From contig JAAYCY010000050.1 in assembly GCA_012729535.1 (NCBI GenBank), positions 1 to 56,512 on the forward strand: 56,512 nucleotides of DNA, written 5' to 3'. Below the pieces are notes generated by a model, which saw only the letters and a program-made list of their open reading frames with translations, was not told the origin of the DNA and searched no databases. This DNA is from Methanomicrobiales archaeon. Lineage in GTDB: Archaea; Halobacteriota; Methanomicrobia; Methanomicrobiales; Methanospirillaceae. The number at the start of each line of letters is the position of its first letter. Positions within the stretch are counted from its first letter, which is position 1. A program made the translations under genes and the position numbers. Of this stretch, positions 44,995-53,813 are shown in pieces.

Positions 44995-45405
44995 TTAATC
45001 ACCCTTCCATAATCCGACAGCACCCTGAACAAGCTCTAATGCTGTTTTTAATTTATCATTAGGAGCCGGTTCTACCGTTACCGGAAATCCACTGTACTGT
45101 GGTGCTCCGGTTGACTGGGTCCGTGGTGGAACAACCTGGTTTGCCCATACTCCCTGCCTGATATGGCAAAGGCCCGGGTAACAGGCCTGGCGACCAACTG
45201 TTGCTTTTACAACTACCTCACCGGATTCACTTTTTACACGGACATTGGTATTTCTCATGATACCAAGTTCTTTCATGTCCTGTTCGTTCATCTCGATGAT
45301 ACTGCAGGCATCAAAGTACTGCTTGGAAGTCTTTCCGATTTCCATGGCAATACCTTCTTCTACTGCCCGTTGGGTTATCATGTTTAACGTTTTGTTTGCT
45401 GTCAT
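44995..45405 (-). CDS. fmdD: Formylmethanofuran dehydrogenase subunit D, first copy
   Basis: A 136-residue molybdopterin dinucleotide-binding subunit and first gene of the fmd operon. ATG 45405 (MTANKTLNM) is chosen because GGGAGATCCT precedes it; the frame extends to a TTG at 45432 without a site. Shared marks with the second copy: ITQRAVEEGIAMEIGK, VRVKSESGEVVVKA, GLCHIRQGVWANQVV. Confidence 0.95.
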   Translation of the reverse strand: MTANKTLNMITQRAVEEGIAMEIGKTSKQYFDACSIIEMNEQDMKELGIMRNTNVRVKSESGEVVVKATVGRQACYPGLCHIRQGVWANQVVPPRTQSTGAPQYSGFPVTVEPAPNDKLKTALELVQGAVGLWKGD

Positions 45406-45429
45406 AGGATCTCCCGAAATCCTACCTGT

Positions 45430-45449
45430 CAAAGCGCCAGAACGCTTTG
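45430..45449 (-). promoter_or_regulatory. Hairpin in the fmd leader
   Basis: CAAAGCG and CGCTTTG form a perfect 7-base stem with a 6-base loop, 25 bases before the fmdD start codon and just upstream of its ribosome binding site. Either a leader RNA element or a DNA operator; no function is shown. Confidence 0.4.
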
Positions 45450-45492
45450 GATAATATCAATTCAGGATCAGGAAAAAGCAGTTTTTCCATAT

Positions 45493-45582
45493 GAATTAGG
45501 CATAAAATACAGTTGTCCTGATCGTGGAAAGTAATCTTTGAATCTCTCTATATGAATATATTCAATTTTTAGAATTAGGCAT
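45493..45582. repeat. Direct repeat upstream of the fmd operon
   Basis: GAATTAGGCAT occurs at 45493-45503 and again at 45572-45582, 79 bases apart, in the otherwise A+T-rich intergenic region (45433-45857) between the fmd operon and the transposase-like gene. Spacing near seven to eight helical turns would suit a pair of operator sites. A small inverted repeat, AGGTT-AA-AACCT, stands near 45636-45647. No gene is visible in this 425-base region. Confidence 0.4.
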
Positions 45583-45857
45583 GATTTTACCTTAAAAGAG
45601 AAATTTTTTGGATTTGTTTGCCTATTAACTCTCATAGGTTAAAACCTGCCTGATATTCAAAAAAGAGGTATGATTTTAGAGTAATTGGAGCATAAAAATC
45701 CTGTAAGATCAATACGACAACAATTTGTGGGTAACTTTATCTCTTAAATTTTTTAATCAGCTAAGATTAATAAATTACCTGGGATAACCATTCAACAGGT
45801 ATTTTTGATAGCAGATGAATAATATGTTAGGCATCAAATCTTCCAGGTCTGCATAGT

Positions 45858-47381
45858 ATGAAACCTTTTACCCGGATAAAAAAAATTAAAGGAAATGAAT
45901 ACCTGTATGAGATCACTCCCTATTTAGACGAATCAACAGGCAAATGGAAGCAAAAATCCCGGTATTTAGGAAAAAATGTGGCAGGTGAACCTGTCAGAAG
46001 AGCTAGTATACCAAAAACCGGGCAGGTATATGATCTTGGGCAATATATCCCGATATACTGGGTTATTCGTGAGTATAAATTTTTAGAGGCTCTTCTTTGT
46101 AGCTTCAGTCCTGAGGAAGTGGCATTATTACTGATAGTTGCAACCAACCGGATAACTCTTCCATGTTCTCCCCGCCACATGCAGACCTGGTTTTCCGGAA
46201 CCTGGCTTAAAAAATTGATTCCCGGGGCTGAACCCGACCCGGCATCGGTGTTTAATCTTTTAAGTGTTGTTTCAAACCGCTCTGTTATCGGGCTTTTTTC
46301 CCGTATGATATCGATGATCAATGACTTTTCAGAAAACCGGATTATCATGTCCGGACGAATTACCGACTTTTCACAATTTGAGAAGACCCGAGGAAGTGGG
46401 TACCCATTTAAGGATCTACTTGAGGGTGATCTGGGTATCCGGATGTTTTATGATCCTGGTCCTGGTATCCTGACTGGGTGTGAAATCACTGATATCAGGA
46501 GGAATTTTATTGATGAGTCATTAAGTATCATCAGTTCAGGGAGGGTACCCGGATCTTCCCTGCTTCCAAATTGGGATTATTTTTCACCGGTGCTCATCCA
46601 AAACCTGGTAACCATGGGTTACCCTTTTATTATCAGACCGGACAGTAATTACGAACCGGTAAGCAGGGAAATTCTTGAATGGGATGAGAACAAGTCCCCC
46701 GGAATAGAATGTATCTATGATGGGGAACATTGTATTTTAAAAGATTTTATCGCAATGGTAGGGTATACTCCGGTCAGGGGGTATATCCTTCATCACCCGA
46801 AAAAGGAATTGGCAATCAGGCACGTTTTTGAAAAAAATTTACAAAATATTCACGATATGATTCTCCAGGCAGAAAATGATCCAGATACTCTGGATGATCT
46901 AATCCGCGAAGTTGCTGGTGTTCAAAATGAATTTTTCATCAGAAAACCCCAGAAATCTGGTGTAATCCGAAACAAGGAGATGATAACTAGAGAGATACGA
47001 AGGTTATCCCGTTCGTGTGTGCTTTACCTTGGTGATTTTTCTTATCAGGATTGTTTCTCTCTTACTGATACGAGATGGAAGATTGAACGGGATCTTTTTT
47101 CATTGTATAAAGAATTCAAACGAGATCTTTCAGGTCACCAGATCGAACGGATTAAAATTGGAATATTATTCATCTGTTTCCTTTCTGTTATGATCAAGGG
47201 TCTCATCATGAAACGGATTGAACAGGCAAAATTTGATGATATAACATCGATTGATGCTCTCATGGCAGAACTGATACATATCCGTGTGGTTAAATCATAC
47301 CAACCGGTCATTGTTCCAGCAAAGCTGACCCGGAGACAAAAAACGATATTATCATATTTCGGAGGTTTACCATCTGTGTGA
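45858..47381 (+). CDS. IS1634-like (IS4 superfamily) transposase homolog
   Basis: A 507-residue protein whose start, KGNEYLYEITPYLDESTGKW then KSRYLGKN, is typical of IS1634-type transposases. Candidate catalytic residues are D170 (GRITDFSQ), D240 (LPNWDYFSP) and the Glu of TRWKIERDLF near residue 420, and the C-terminus IKIGILFICFLSVMIKGLIM has the usual YREN-like helix region. I find no terminal inverted repeats: the stop is 64 bases from the next start, which leaves little room. It may be a solitary or retired transposase. Its effect on neighbours is not visible. Confidence 0.78.
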   Translation: MKPFTRIKKIKGNEYLYEITPYLDESTGKWKQKSRYLGKNVAGEPVRRASIPKTGQVYDLGQYIPIYWVIREYKFLEALLCSFSPEEVALLLIVATNRITLPCSPRHMQTWFSGTWLKKLIPGAEPDPASVFNLLSVVSNRSVIGLFSRMISMINDFSENRIIMSGRITDFSQFEKTRGSGYPFKDLLEGDLGIRMFYDPGPGILTGCEITDIRRNFIDESLSIISSGRVPGSSLLPNWDYFSPVLIQNLVTMGYPFIIRPDSNYEPVSREILEWDENKSPGIECIYDGEHCILKDFIAMVGYTPVRGYILHHPKKELAIRHVFEKNLQNIHDMILQAENDPDTLDDLIREVAGVQNEFFIRKPQKSGVIRNKEMITREIRRLSRSCVLYLGDFSYQDCFSLTDTRWKIERDLFSLYKEFKRDLSGHQIERIKIGILFICFLSVMIKGLIMKRIEQAKFDDITSIDALMAELIHIRVVKSYQPVIVPAKLTRRQKTILSYFGGLPSV

Positions 47382-47445
47382 TCCTTCTTTTTTACTTCTA
47401 TTCTTATTTCGGATTGTATTTCAATAGGTATTGAGGAATATTATT

Positions 47446-48732
47446 ATGGATCCTCTCCCTGCTTTTTTTATTGTAATTATCTGTGTCACTATTGTCAGTA
47501 CCTGGTTTCGCATCTCTCCGTTTTTTATTCTGATTGGTGGTGCACTATTTTTTGGGCTTATTACCGGTATGACCTGGGATATGGTCATGGAGGGGATAGT
47601 AGATGGTGTTGGAAAGGTATTTTCTGCATTTGGTATCATTATCCTGTGTGGAGCAGTTATAACTAAACTTCTGCAGGAACAAAACCAGATACAGGATATC
47701 ATATCAGATATCAGAAAAGTTAGTAAAAATCCTCGAATTATAGCCGGATTCTCTGGATACCTGCTTTCTGTTCCGATTACCTGTTGTATCACAGCATATA
47801 TCATGCTCCATCCGATACTAAAAACTCTAGAAAAAGATCGGAACAAATGTAATATTCTTCTTTACCTTGCAGCAGCTGGTAGTATCATCTCGTATGCCCT
47901 GATTTATCCGACTCCCGTGGTAATTCCTCTATTTACTGCATTTTCAGCCGGAATGAGTCCGATGTTTTTTAACGGGGTGACCATTCCTTTATCATTGTTC
48001 CTCCTTGGAGGGACACTCCTGTTCTTCAGGTTCATGTATCCTGATAAAAAGTTCGTGAATATTATTCGGAATAGTACAGAAATCCCGCAGTGTAGTGCAA
48101 GTAAATGCACATGCAGTGTTCCTGGTATTCACTGGAGGGCCTGGGGACCGTTTATTGCGATTGTGCTTGCAATACCCGTTTCTGTTCTGTTTCTCCGTCT
48201 GTCTCATACCAGTATGATTAATTTTATCATGCTTGCCGGTGCAGCTGTTGCCATTGCACTATCTCCCTCCAGTATCCGGAATTCCGGGATATCACTGGGA
48301 GCCAAACATGCAGGACTTATCATCTTTGACATCTGTGGAGCCGGAGCACTCGGGTATGTTATCGTCAAAAGCGGGTTTGCACAAAGTGCAGTAGGTCACC
48401 TGACTCTTCTCATCCCGGTCATTTTAATTCCCTTCATCCTTGCAGCACTCATCGAAACAGCACAGGGCTCACGGGTGGTAACAGCAGTAATTACCGGTCA
48501 GGTGTTGTCTGGTTCAGCAATTGTACATGATATCTCTCCACTTTCTCTGATTCTTCTTATCAGTGCCGGTTCCTGTATGATTTCATATGTAACCGATCCC
48601 TACTTCTGGCTAGTCCAGCGGACTACTGGTGATGATATGAAAACCGTTGTAATGAATTATACAATCCCTATAGCTCTTGCAGGTGTCGGGATATTACTTG
48701 TGGCACTAGTAGTGGAATATTTATGGAATTAA
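47446..48732 (+). CDS. GntP-family permease
   Basis: A 428-residue membrane protein with about twelve hydrophobic segments. FFILIGGALFFGLITGM, the central SGYLLSVPITCCITAYIML, and late GSAIVHDISPLSLILLISAG with TDPYFWLVQR are typical of the GntP/gluconate:H+ symporter group, which also carries other carboxylates. A hydrophilic loop with CSASKCTCS, rich in Cys, separates the halves (residues ~212-224). ATG 47446 follows GAGG by ten bases; a TTG at 47431 is inside that site. Substrate unknown; a carboxylate is likely. Not linked to its neighbours in an obvious pathway. Confidence 0.85.
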   Translation: MDPLPAFFIVIICVTIVSTWFRISPFFILIGGALFFGLITGMTWDMVMEGIVDGVGKVFSAFGIIILCGAVITKLLQEQNQIQDIISDIRKVSKNPRIIAGFSGYLLSVPITCCITAYIMLHPILKTLEKDRNKCNILLYLAAAGSIISYALIYPTPVVIPLFTAFSAGMSPMFFNGVTIPLSLFLLGGTLLFFRFMYPDKKFVNIIRNSTEIPQCSASKCTCSVPGIHWRAWGPFIAIVLAIPVSVLFLRLSHTSMINFIMLAGAAVAIALSPSSIRNSGISLGAKHAGLIIFDICGAGALGYVIVKSGFAQSAVGHLTLLIPVILIPFILAALIETAQGSRVVTAVITGQVLSGSAIVHDISPLSLILLISAGSCMISYVTDPYFWLVQRTTGDDMKTVVMNYTIPIALAGVGILLVALVVEYLWN

Positions 48733-48817
48733 CAGAGGTATACGACACTTTTTTTAATCCATGGATCTTAAATAACATACCTGGATCCTGATATTTCTCT
48801 CACCTGGTAAATCGAAT

Positions 48818-49513
48818 ATGCTGTCAGATTTTCGAACACTGCTTACTGAGGTAACCCAGGCAATCCTGCCAATCGTACTCCTGATCCTCATCCTTCATGC
48901 ATTTCTGCCAGGAGTATCGGCCCATACGGTTCTTTTGTTTATCGCAGGTAGTATCATGGTCATCCTTGGCATGACCCTCTTTCTCATGGGAGTGAAAATC
49001 GGTCTGCTTCCCATGGGTGAGGCTATTGGATCTGAAATACCCAAAAGTGGATCAATTATTCTTATCATAATTACTGGTTTCCTTTTTGGTTTTTTAGCAA
49101 CAGTCGCAGAACCTGATGTCCGTGTCCTTGCAGATATGATCCAGACCGTATCTGAAGATGGTATCTTAAAAACTCAATTGATCCTTGTTATTGCAGTAGG
49201 AGTTGGGTTTTTTGTTGCAACTTCAGTACTTCGGATCATCTATAATGTTCCAATAGCGTACCTTTTTGCAGCTGGATACCTTGCAATAATAGGCCTTTCT
49301 CTCATCTCGCCTTCTAATTATGTTCCGATTGCTTTTGATGCAGGGGGCGTTACAACCGGGCCGATAACGGTCCCTTTTATCCTGGCTTTGGGTATCGGAG
49401 TCACCTCTATTCTGGGGGGTAGATCTGCCCTTTCAGATGGCTTTGGTTTAATAGGCCTTGCTTCAATCGGTCCGATAATCGGGGTGCTTCTCATGGGGGT
49501 TATTTTTGTATGA
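48818..49513 (+). CDS. DUF1538 membrane protein, first half
   Basis: A 231-residue protein with about six to seven membrane segments. Marks are GMTLFLMGVKIGLLPMGEAI, FGFLATVAEPDVRVLADMIQ and FDAGGVTTGPITVPFILALG, which occur in DUF1538 proteins. It overlaps the next gene by 4 bases (ATGA), and the two are homologous. In many bacteria DUF1538 is one longer chain with both halves, whereas here they are separate. Probably a membrane transporter or channel formed by the pair. Confidence 0.85.
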   Translation: MLSDFRTLLTEVTQAILPIVLLILILHAFLPGVSAHTVLLFIAGSIMVILGMTLFLMGVKIGLLPMGEAIGSEIPKSGSIILIIITGFLFGFLATVAEPDVRVLADMIQTVSEDGILKTQLILVIAVGVGFFVATSVLRIIYNVPIAYLFAAGYLAIIGLSLISPSNYVPIAFDAGGVTTGPITVPFILALGIGVTSILGGRSALSDGFGLIGLASIGPIIGVLLMGVIFV

Positions 49514-50244
49514 TATACATCCCTATCGCTGATGGAATAGACCATGTCATCCTTGACGTTATTCAGGCGTTATTACCCCTTGTTGTTTTTTTCCTCATTG
49601 CCCAGCTGGTATCACTTAAACTACCTGGACAGTATATTCTCAATCTTTTTAAAGGGCTTTTTATCACTCTCATTGGCATGGTGCTCTTTTTTCAGGGAGT
49701 GAAAATTGCCTTTCTCCCAGCCGGCCAGAGTATAGGTGCATATTGTGGAACCCTGGAACATATCTGGATTCTCATTCCTTTTGGTTTCCTGCTCGGGTTT
49801 CTGACCACTTTTGCCGAACCTGCAGTACGGGTGCTCTGTTACCAGGTAGAAACTTCTTCAAATGGATATATTAAGGGTACACTTATTCTGTATGCTCTTT
49901 CTATCGGAGTTGCCACATCAGTCAGCCTTGGAATGGTAAGGATACTCTATGGGTTTCCATTTCTGCCTTTCATTATCGGGGGATATCTACTCGCATTAAT
50001 TCTCATCCAGTTTACTGACCATGATTTTATTGGGATTGCCTTTGATTCCGGGGGAGTTGCCACCGGACCGATGGCAGTCACGTTTCTTATGGCATTTGCA
50101 GTAGGTGTAGCCGATTCTATAGGTGGCAGAGATCCTTTCCTGGACGGTTTTGGTATGATTGCCTTTATTGCACTTACCCCAATTCTCACGATTCTTATTC
50201 TGGGAATAATCTTTAAAATGAAAAAAACTGGAGAACTATCATGA
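49510..50244 (+). CDS. DUF1538 membrane protein, second half
   Basis: A 244-residue paralog of the preceding gene: GMVLFFQGVKIAFLPAGQSI, LGFLTTFAEPAVRVLCYQVE, and FDSGGVATGPMAVTFLMAFA match position by position. A basic tail (KMKKTGELS) ends in the cytoplasm. It overlaps a PII gene by 4 bases, so the three are translated together. Confidence 0.85.
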   Translation: MIYIPIADGIDHVILDVIQALLPLVVFFLIAQLVSLKLPGQYILNLFKGLFITLIGMVLFFQGVKIAFLPAGQSIGAYCGTLEHIWILIPFGFLLGFLTTFAEPAVRVLCYQVETSSNGYIKGTLILYALSIGVATSVSLGMVRILYGFPFLPFIIGGYLLALILIQFTDHDFIGIAFDSGGVATGPMAVTFLMAFAVGVADSIGGRDPFLDGFGMIAFIALTPILTILILGIIFKMKKTGELS

Positions 50245-50591
50245 TATACGAAGGATGTAAAAATCTGATTGTAACCATTGTAAAAAAGGGTTGGTCAGAA
50301 AAAGTAATCCATGCCTCACGAGAAGCTGGAGCATCTGGTGGAACAATTCTGATGGGGCGGGGTACCGGTATTCACGAGACCCAGTCACTGTTCGGGCTTC
50401 CCATCGAACCAGAAAAGGAAGTAATTCTGACGGTAGTGGAAGTGGACCAGACTGATAAAATCCTCTCTGCCATTGAACAGGCAGCTGAGCTAAGCACTCC
50501 CGGTATGGGTATTGCCTTTGTCTTAAACCTTGAAAAAATAGCAGGAAGGGTCCATATGACCTGCAATCTCGATGAGGATAAACCTGCCTGA
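50241..50591 (+). CDS. PII-like signalling protein
   Basis: A 116-residue PII-superfamily protein: KNLIVTIVKKGWSEKVIHAS, GTILMGRGTGI (T-loop region), LFGLPIEPEKEVILTVV and a late GIAFVLNLEKIAG. The T-loop lacks the Tyr uridylylation site of GlnB. It probably responds to a nucleotide or small metabolite and gates the DUF1538 pair with which it is translationally coupled. This is inferred from gene order. Confidence 0.85.
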   Translation: MIYEGCKNLIVTIVKKGWSEKVIHASREAGASGGTILMGRGTGIHETQSLFGLPIEPEKEVILTVVEVDQTDKILSAIEQAAELSTPGMGIAFVLNLEKIAGRVHMTCNLDEDKPA

Positions 50592-50594
50592 TGA

Positions 50595-51470
50595 TTAACC
50601 CTGGCAGCTTTCACTATCCCTTTGCCTGAGGATTAACACTGGTTTCTGGGTGGTCCTGGCAACTGATTCGGCAGTTGTTCCAAGGAGATTCCTGATAAAG
50701 TTTTTTTCTCCGGTTGACTTTATTACAATCATCGAGACATCTTCATGTTCTGAATATGCAAGGATTTCCTGTGCTGGATCACCAATCACAACTTCAGTAT
50801 GGATCTCCTTTGTATGTCTGATCAGTTTATCTTTTATTTTCTCTAGGTTCTCTTTTGCCAGTTTAATGTTTTCTTGCACCTCATCATTGCTATCTCCGGT
50901 TGAGATTACATGGAACAATACAACTGATCTGTTGGTAATCATGTCAGCAACACAAAGTTGTTCAATCTCCGGCCTGGAAAAGTCCGTGCATATCAGAATT
51001 TTGGAAAACGGGTCAGGACAGGGAACAGTTAAGACTCCACGATCGTTTTCGGTTCCCGGGGGATGAATGAGCAGAAGGTTTTTTGTCCCATATTTCAGGA
51101 GCTCCGAAGCAGTGCTGCCGATGAGAAGCGACTCAATAACACTCCTCCCTCTTCTCCCCATCATGACAAGGCTCACATCTTCTCGTATTGATACGTTGTT
51201 TATTATTTCTGCGATTGATCCCCCGCTAATTTCTTCAACCAGTCCTCTGATCTTCGACCTGGGCATATGGATAATCTTTTTTAATTCTTCAAGACGCAGG
51301 CGTGCGTAATCCACGTCCGGGTTTACTGTTTCCGGTTGTCTGACCAGGTACAGGCTTTTTGTAATATTAAGGAGAACAACTTCTCTGATTTGAGGTATTT
51401 TTGACAGGCATCTGACAACATACTGGGAATCATCGGAGAAATCTATTGGTATTATAACTTTTTTAAACAT
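50595..51470 (-). CDS. Universal stress protein with two Usp domains
   Basis: A 291-residue protein with two tandem UspA folds. The first has FKKVIIPIDFSDDSQYVV and the ATP-binding GRRGRSVIESLLIGSTASEL (GxxG-9x-GS/T); the second has ILICTDFSRPEIEQL and STGEKNFIRNLLGTTAESV, where the first Gly of the loop is replaced (STGEKN), so it may not bind ATP. ATG 51470 follows GAGGTCA; a longer frame to 51503 overlaps the antiporter stop. Probably co-transcribed with the antiporter at 51500. Confidence 0.9.
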   Translation of the reverse strand: MFKKVIIPIDFSDDSQYVVRCLSKIPQIREVVLLNITKSLYLVRQPETVNPDVDYARLRLEELKKIIHMPRSKIRGLVEEISGGSIAEIINNVSIREDVSLVMMGRRGRSVIESLLIGSTASELLKYGTKNLLLIHPPGTENDRGVLTVPCPDPFSKILICTDFSRPEIEQLCVADMITNRSVVLFHVISTGDSNDEVQENIKLAKENLEKIKDKLIRHTKEIHTEVVIGDPAQEILAYSEHEDVSMIVIKSTGEKNFIRNLLGTTAESVARTTQKPVLILRQRDSESCQG

Positions 51471-51499
51471 GGTTGACCTCATCTGTTCCTGTTTTATTA

Positions 51500-53248
51500 T
51501 CACTGGTTTTCATCTGCCTTCAAGATAAGTGTTTCATGAACCCTGTCCCGTTCACGGTCAATCTGTTCCGGGGTAGCACCAGACTGCCTTAGTATAAATT
51601 CAGTAACCGACAAAGCAAGTTCACCTTCGTCAGAGAAGACAACATCTGCACCTGCATTTCGTAGACTTGAGATATCTGACACGTAAACAGTCCTGGCAAT
51701 GATCCGGATATCCGGATTTAATCGTCTTGCCTGTTTCACAATTTCATTGCTTCCGGGTATATTTGCAGCACTAATAATGAGTACTTCTGCCTTGTTGACT
51801 CCTGCCTCCCTGAGGGTATCAATCCGGCTGGCATCTCCATAAAATGCCCTGCACCCTTCCTTTAACAGGTATTGTACAGTTTCTACGTTTAATTCGATGA
51901 TTGTTGGATCAATATTGTTTTCTTTGAGAAGCCTGGTCACCGTCTGTCCTACCGGACCATAGCCAATAACAATAGCACGTGTTTTTTCCGATGATTCGGT
52001 TTTTAAGGGGGATGAATCTATCATACTACACCGGTTCTGAATTTTTCTGGATAATCCGGGTGAACAATCATTTACCCAGCACTCCAGTTTTCCAACTCCC
52101 CGATACAGGATGGGATTTATGGTTATTGAAATAATTGCCGCAGAAATAAGAATATTTGATGCGTTTTCCGGTAATATGTTAAGGTCCCGCCCCATGGTTG
52201 CAAGAATAAAGGAAAATTCTCCAATCTGTGACAGAACAATTGCGACAGACAATGCAACCTTGAGTGGGTATCTCATGAAAATCACAACCAGAAAAGCAAT
52301 CAACGGTTTTCCGATGATGATAACAGCCAGGGTAGCAATTACTAGCCCTAAAGACTCCGTAAAACCTGACCAGTCAAACAGCATACCAACCGAAACAAAG
52401 AACAGTACTGCAAAGGCGTCACGGAGTGGGAGTGCTTCTGTTGCTGCCCGTAAACTGAATTCGGATCGACCGACAACCATTCCGGCGAGGAATGCACCAA
52501 GGGCCATGGAGACATCAAATAAAATTGTCGATCCAACTGCAATACACATGGCTGTTGCAAGTATAGAGAGAGTAAAAAGTTCTCTTGATCCGGTTTTTGC
52601 AATATTTGTTAGAATTTTCGGGATTAGCCAACCACCGAAAATAAAGGTAAAACCTACCAGAACAAGGATCTTGACAAATGCCAGACCTGTTGCAGTGGCA
52701 ATACCACTGTAACCGACCATTGAACTTCCAAAGATTACCGGAAGTAACACCAGCACAAACACTGTGAAAAGATCCTCCATAACAAGCCATCCAATGGCGA
52801 TATGCCCTGTTTTGGTATGGAGATCGTTATTATCTGAGAGGACTCTTGTAAGAACCACCGTGCTTGCAACAGATATGGCCAGGCCAAAGACAATACCTGC
52901 TTCGATACTCCACCCAAGCCAATACATTATCAGGGCACCCAGCAGAGTTGCTGAAAGACTCTGGAGTAATGCACCAGGTAATGCGATCTTTCGTACTGCA
53001 AAAAATTCTTTAAAATGAAATTGAAGACCAACACCAAACATCAGGAGGATTACTCCTATCTCTGCCAATTGTTCTGCCATCTCATAATTAGCAACAAATC
53101 CGGGTGTGTTTGGACTGACCATGATTCCTGCTATAAGATACCCTACGATTGGGGATAATCCGATACGGTGGGTTATAAATCCGAAGAAAAGGGCAGCGGC
53201 AAAACCGCCAGTTAACGTGAGAATCAGGTCAATATTATGCACTGGCAA
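51500..53248 (-). CDS. CPA2 cation/proton antiporter with RCK (TrkA-N) domain
   Basis: A 582-residue membrane protein of the KefB/YbaL type. About twelve membrane segments (residues ~10-385) include the transport motifs LMFGVGLQFHFKEF and ASTVVLTRVLSDN. A cytoplasmic RCK domain follows with VIGYGPVGQTVTRLLKENNI (Rossmann NAD site) and YGDASRIDTLREAG. Start codon is TTG at 53248 or GTG at 53242, neither with a good ribosome binding site. It exports K+ or Na+ in exchange for protons and is regulated by nucleotide binding. Followed after 29 bases by the Usp gene. Confidence 0.92.
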   Translation of the reverse strand: MPVHNIDLILTLTGGFAAALFFGFITHRIGLSPIVGYLIAGIMVSPNTPGFVANYEMAEQLAEIGVILLMFGVGLQFHFKEFFAVRKIALPGALLQSLSATLLGALIMYWLGWSIEAGIVFGLAISVASTVVLTRVLSDNNDLHTKTGHIAIGWLVMEDLFTVFVLVLLPVIFGSSMVGYSGIATATGLAFVKILVLVGFTFIFGGWLIPKILTNIAKTGSRELFTLSILATAMCIAVGSTILFDVSMALGAFLAGMVVGRSEFSLRAATEALPLRDAFAVLFFVSVGMLFDWSGFTESLGLVIATLAVIIIGKPLIAFLVVIFMRYPLKVALSVAIVLSQIGEFSFILATMGRDLNILPENASNILISAAIISITINPILYRGVGKLECWVNDCSPGLSRKIQNRCSMIDSSPLKTESSEKTRAIVIGYGPVGQTVTRLLKENNIDPTIIELNVETVQYLLKEGCRAFYGDASRIDTLREAGVNKAEVLIISAANIPGSNEIVKQARRLNPDIRIIARTVYVSDISSLRNAGADVVFSDEGELALSVTEFILRQSGATPEQIDRERDRVHETLILKADENQ

Positions 53249-53453
53249 TAACTTGTACGTTGGAGTTAATATTTTTAATCACTGACCTAATTGGGTTTTC
53301 CGGCATGGAAAGCTGAATTGGAGACTATTCTTCTGCTTTTTATACCAGAGAACTATGATCATAGCTGTATGGGAAATTAAATTGGAAATCTTTAATAGAA
53401 AATCCATCATTTATCAACATGTTACAACGCAAAACTTGTGATGTGTGGTTACC

Positions 53454-53813
53454 ATGAAAAAGAAGATGAAACCCTATAAATGTGAAATTTGCGGATACAT
53501 TTATGACCCTGTTCGTGGGGAACCAAAGAATGGGATCCCACCGGGCACCGCGTTTGAGGATCTCCCTGATACTTATATCTGTCCTGTTTGTGGAAAAGCA
53601 AAAATCACCAAAAAGGAATTCGTTGCAATGGAAGCACCATCAGGCCGGTACCGCTGTATTGCCTGTGGATATTTGTATGATCCGGAGAGGGGTGAGCCCA
53701 AAAATGGGATCAAACCTGGCACGTCTTTTGAAGACCTGCCTGACACGTATATTTGTCCAATATGCGGTGTCTATGCTAAGGTCGGAAAAAATGCATTTGT
53801 AGCAACCGAATAA
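53454..53813 (+). CDS. Double rubredoxin
   Basis: A 119-residue protein with two complete rubredoxin domains: [10 protein letters not shown]...CPVCG and [10 protein letters not shown]...CPICG, each with [10 protein letters not shown] and [11 protein letters not shown]. Each domain should bind one Fe(Cys)4 and carry a single electron. The two halves are nearly identical in the middle, which indicates recent internal duplication. ATG 53454 is used; GTG 53445 is an alternative. In anaerobes rubredoxins feed electrons to oxygen- and superoxide-reducing enzymes, none of which is nearby. Confidence 0.94.
   Translation: MKKKMKPYKCEICGYIYDPVRGEPKNGIPPGTAFEDLPDTYICPVCGKAKITKKEFVAMEAPSGRYRCIACGYLYDPERGEPKNGIKPGTSFEDLPDTYICPICGVYAKVGKNAFVATE

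Noticed and set aside
52110-52712. Plus-strand open frame of 200 codons
   Set aside because: Antisense to the antiporter membrane domain; no independent support.
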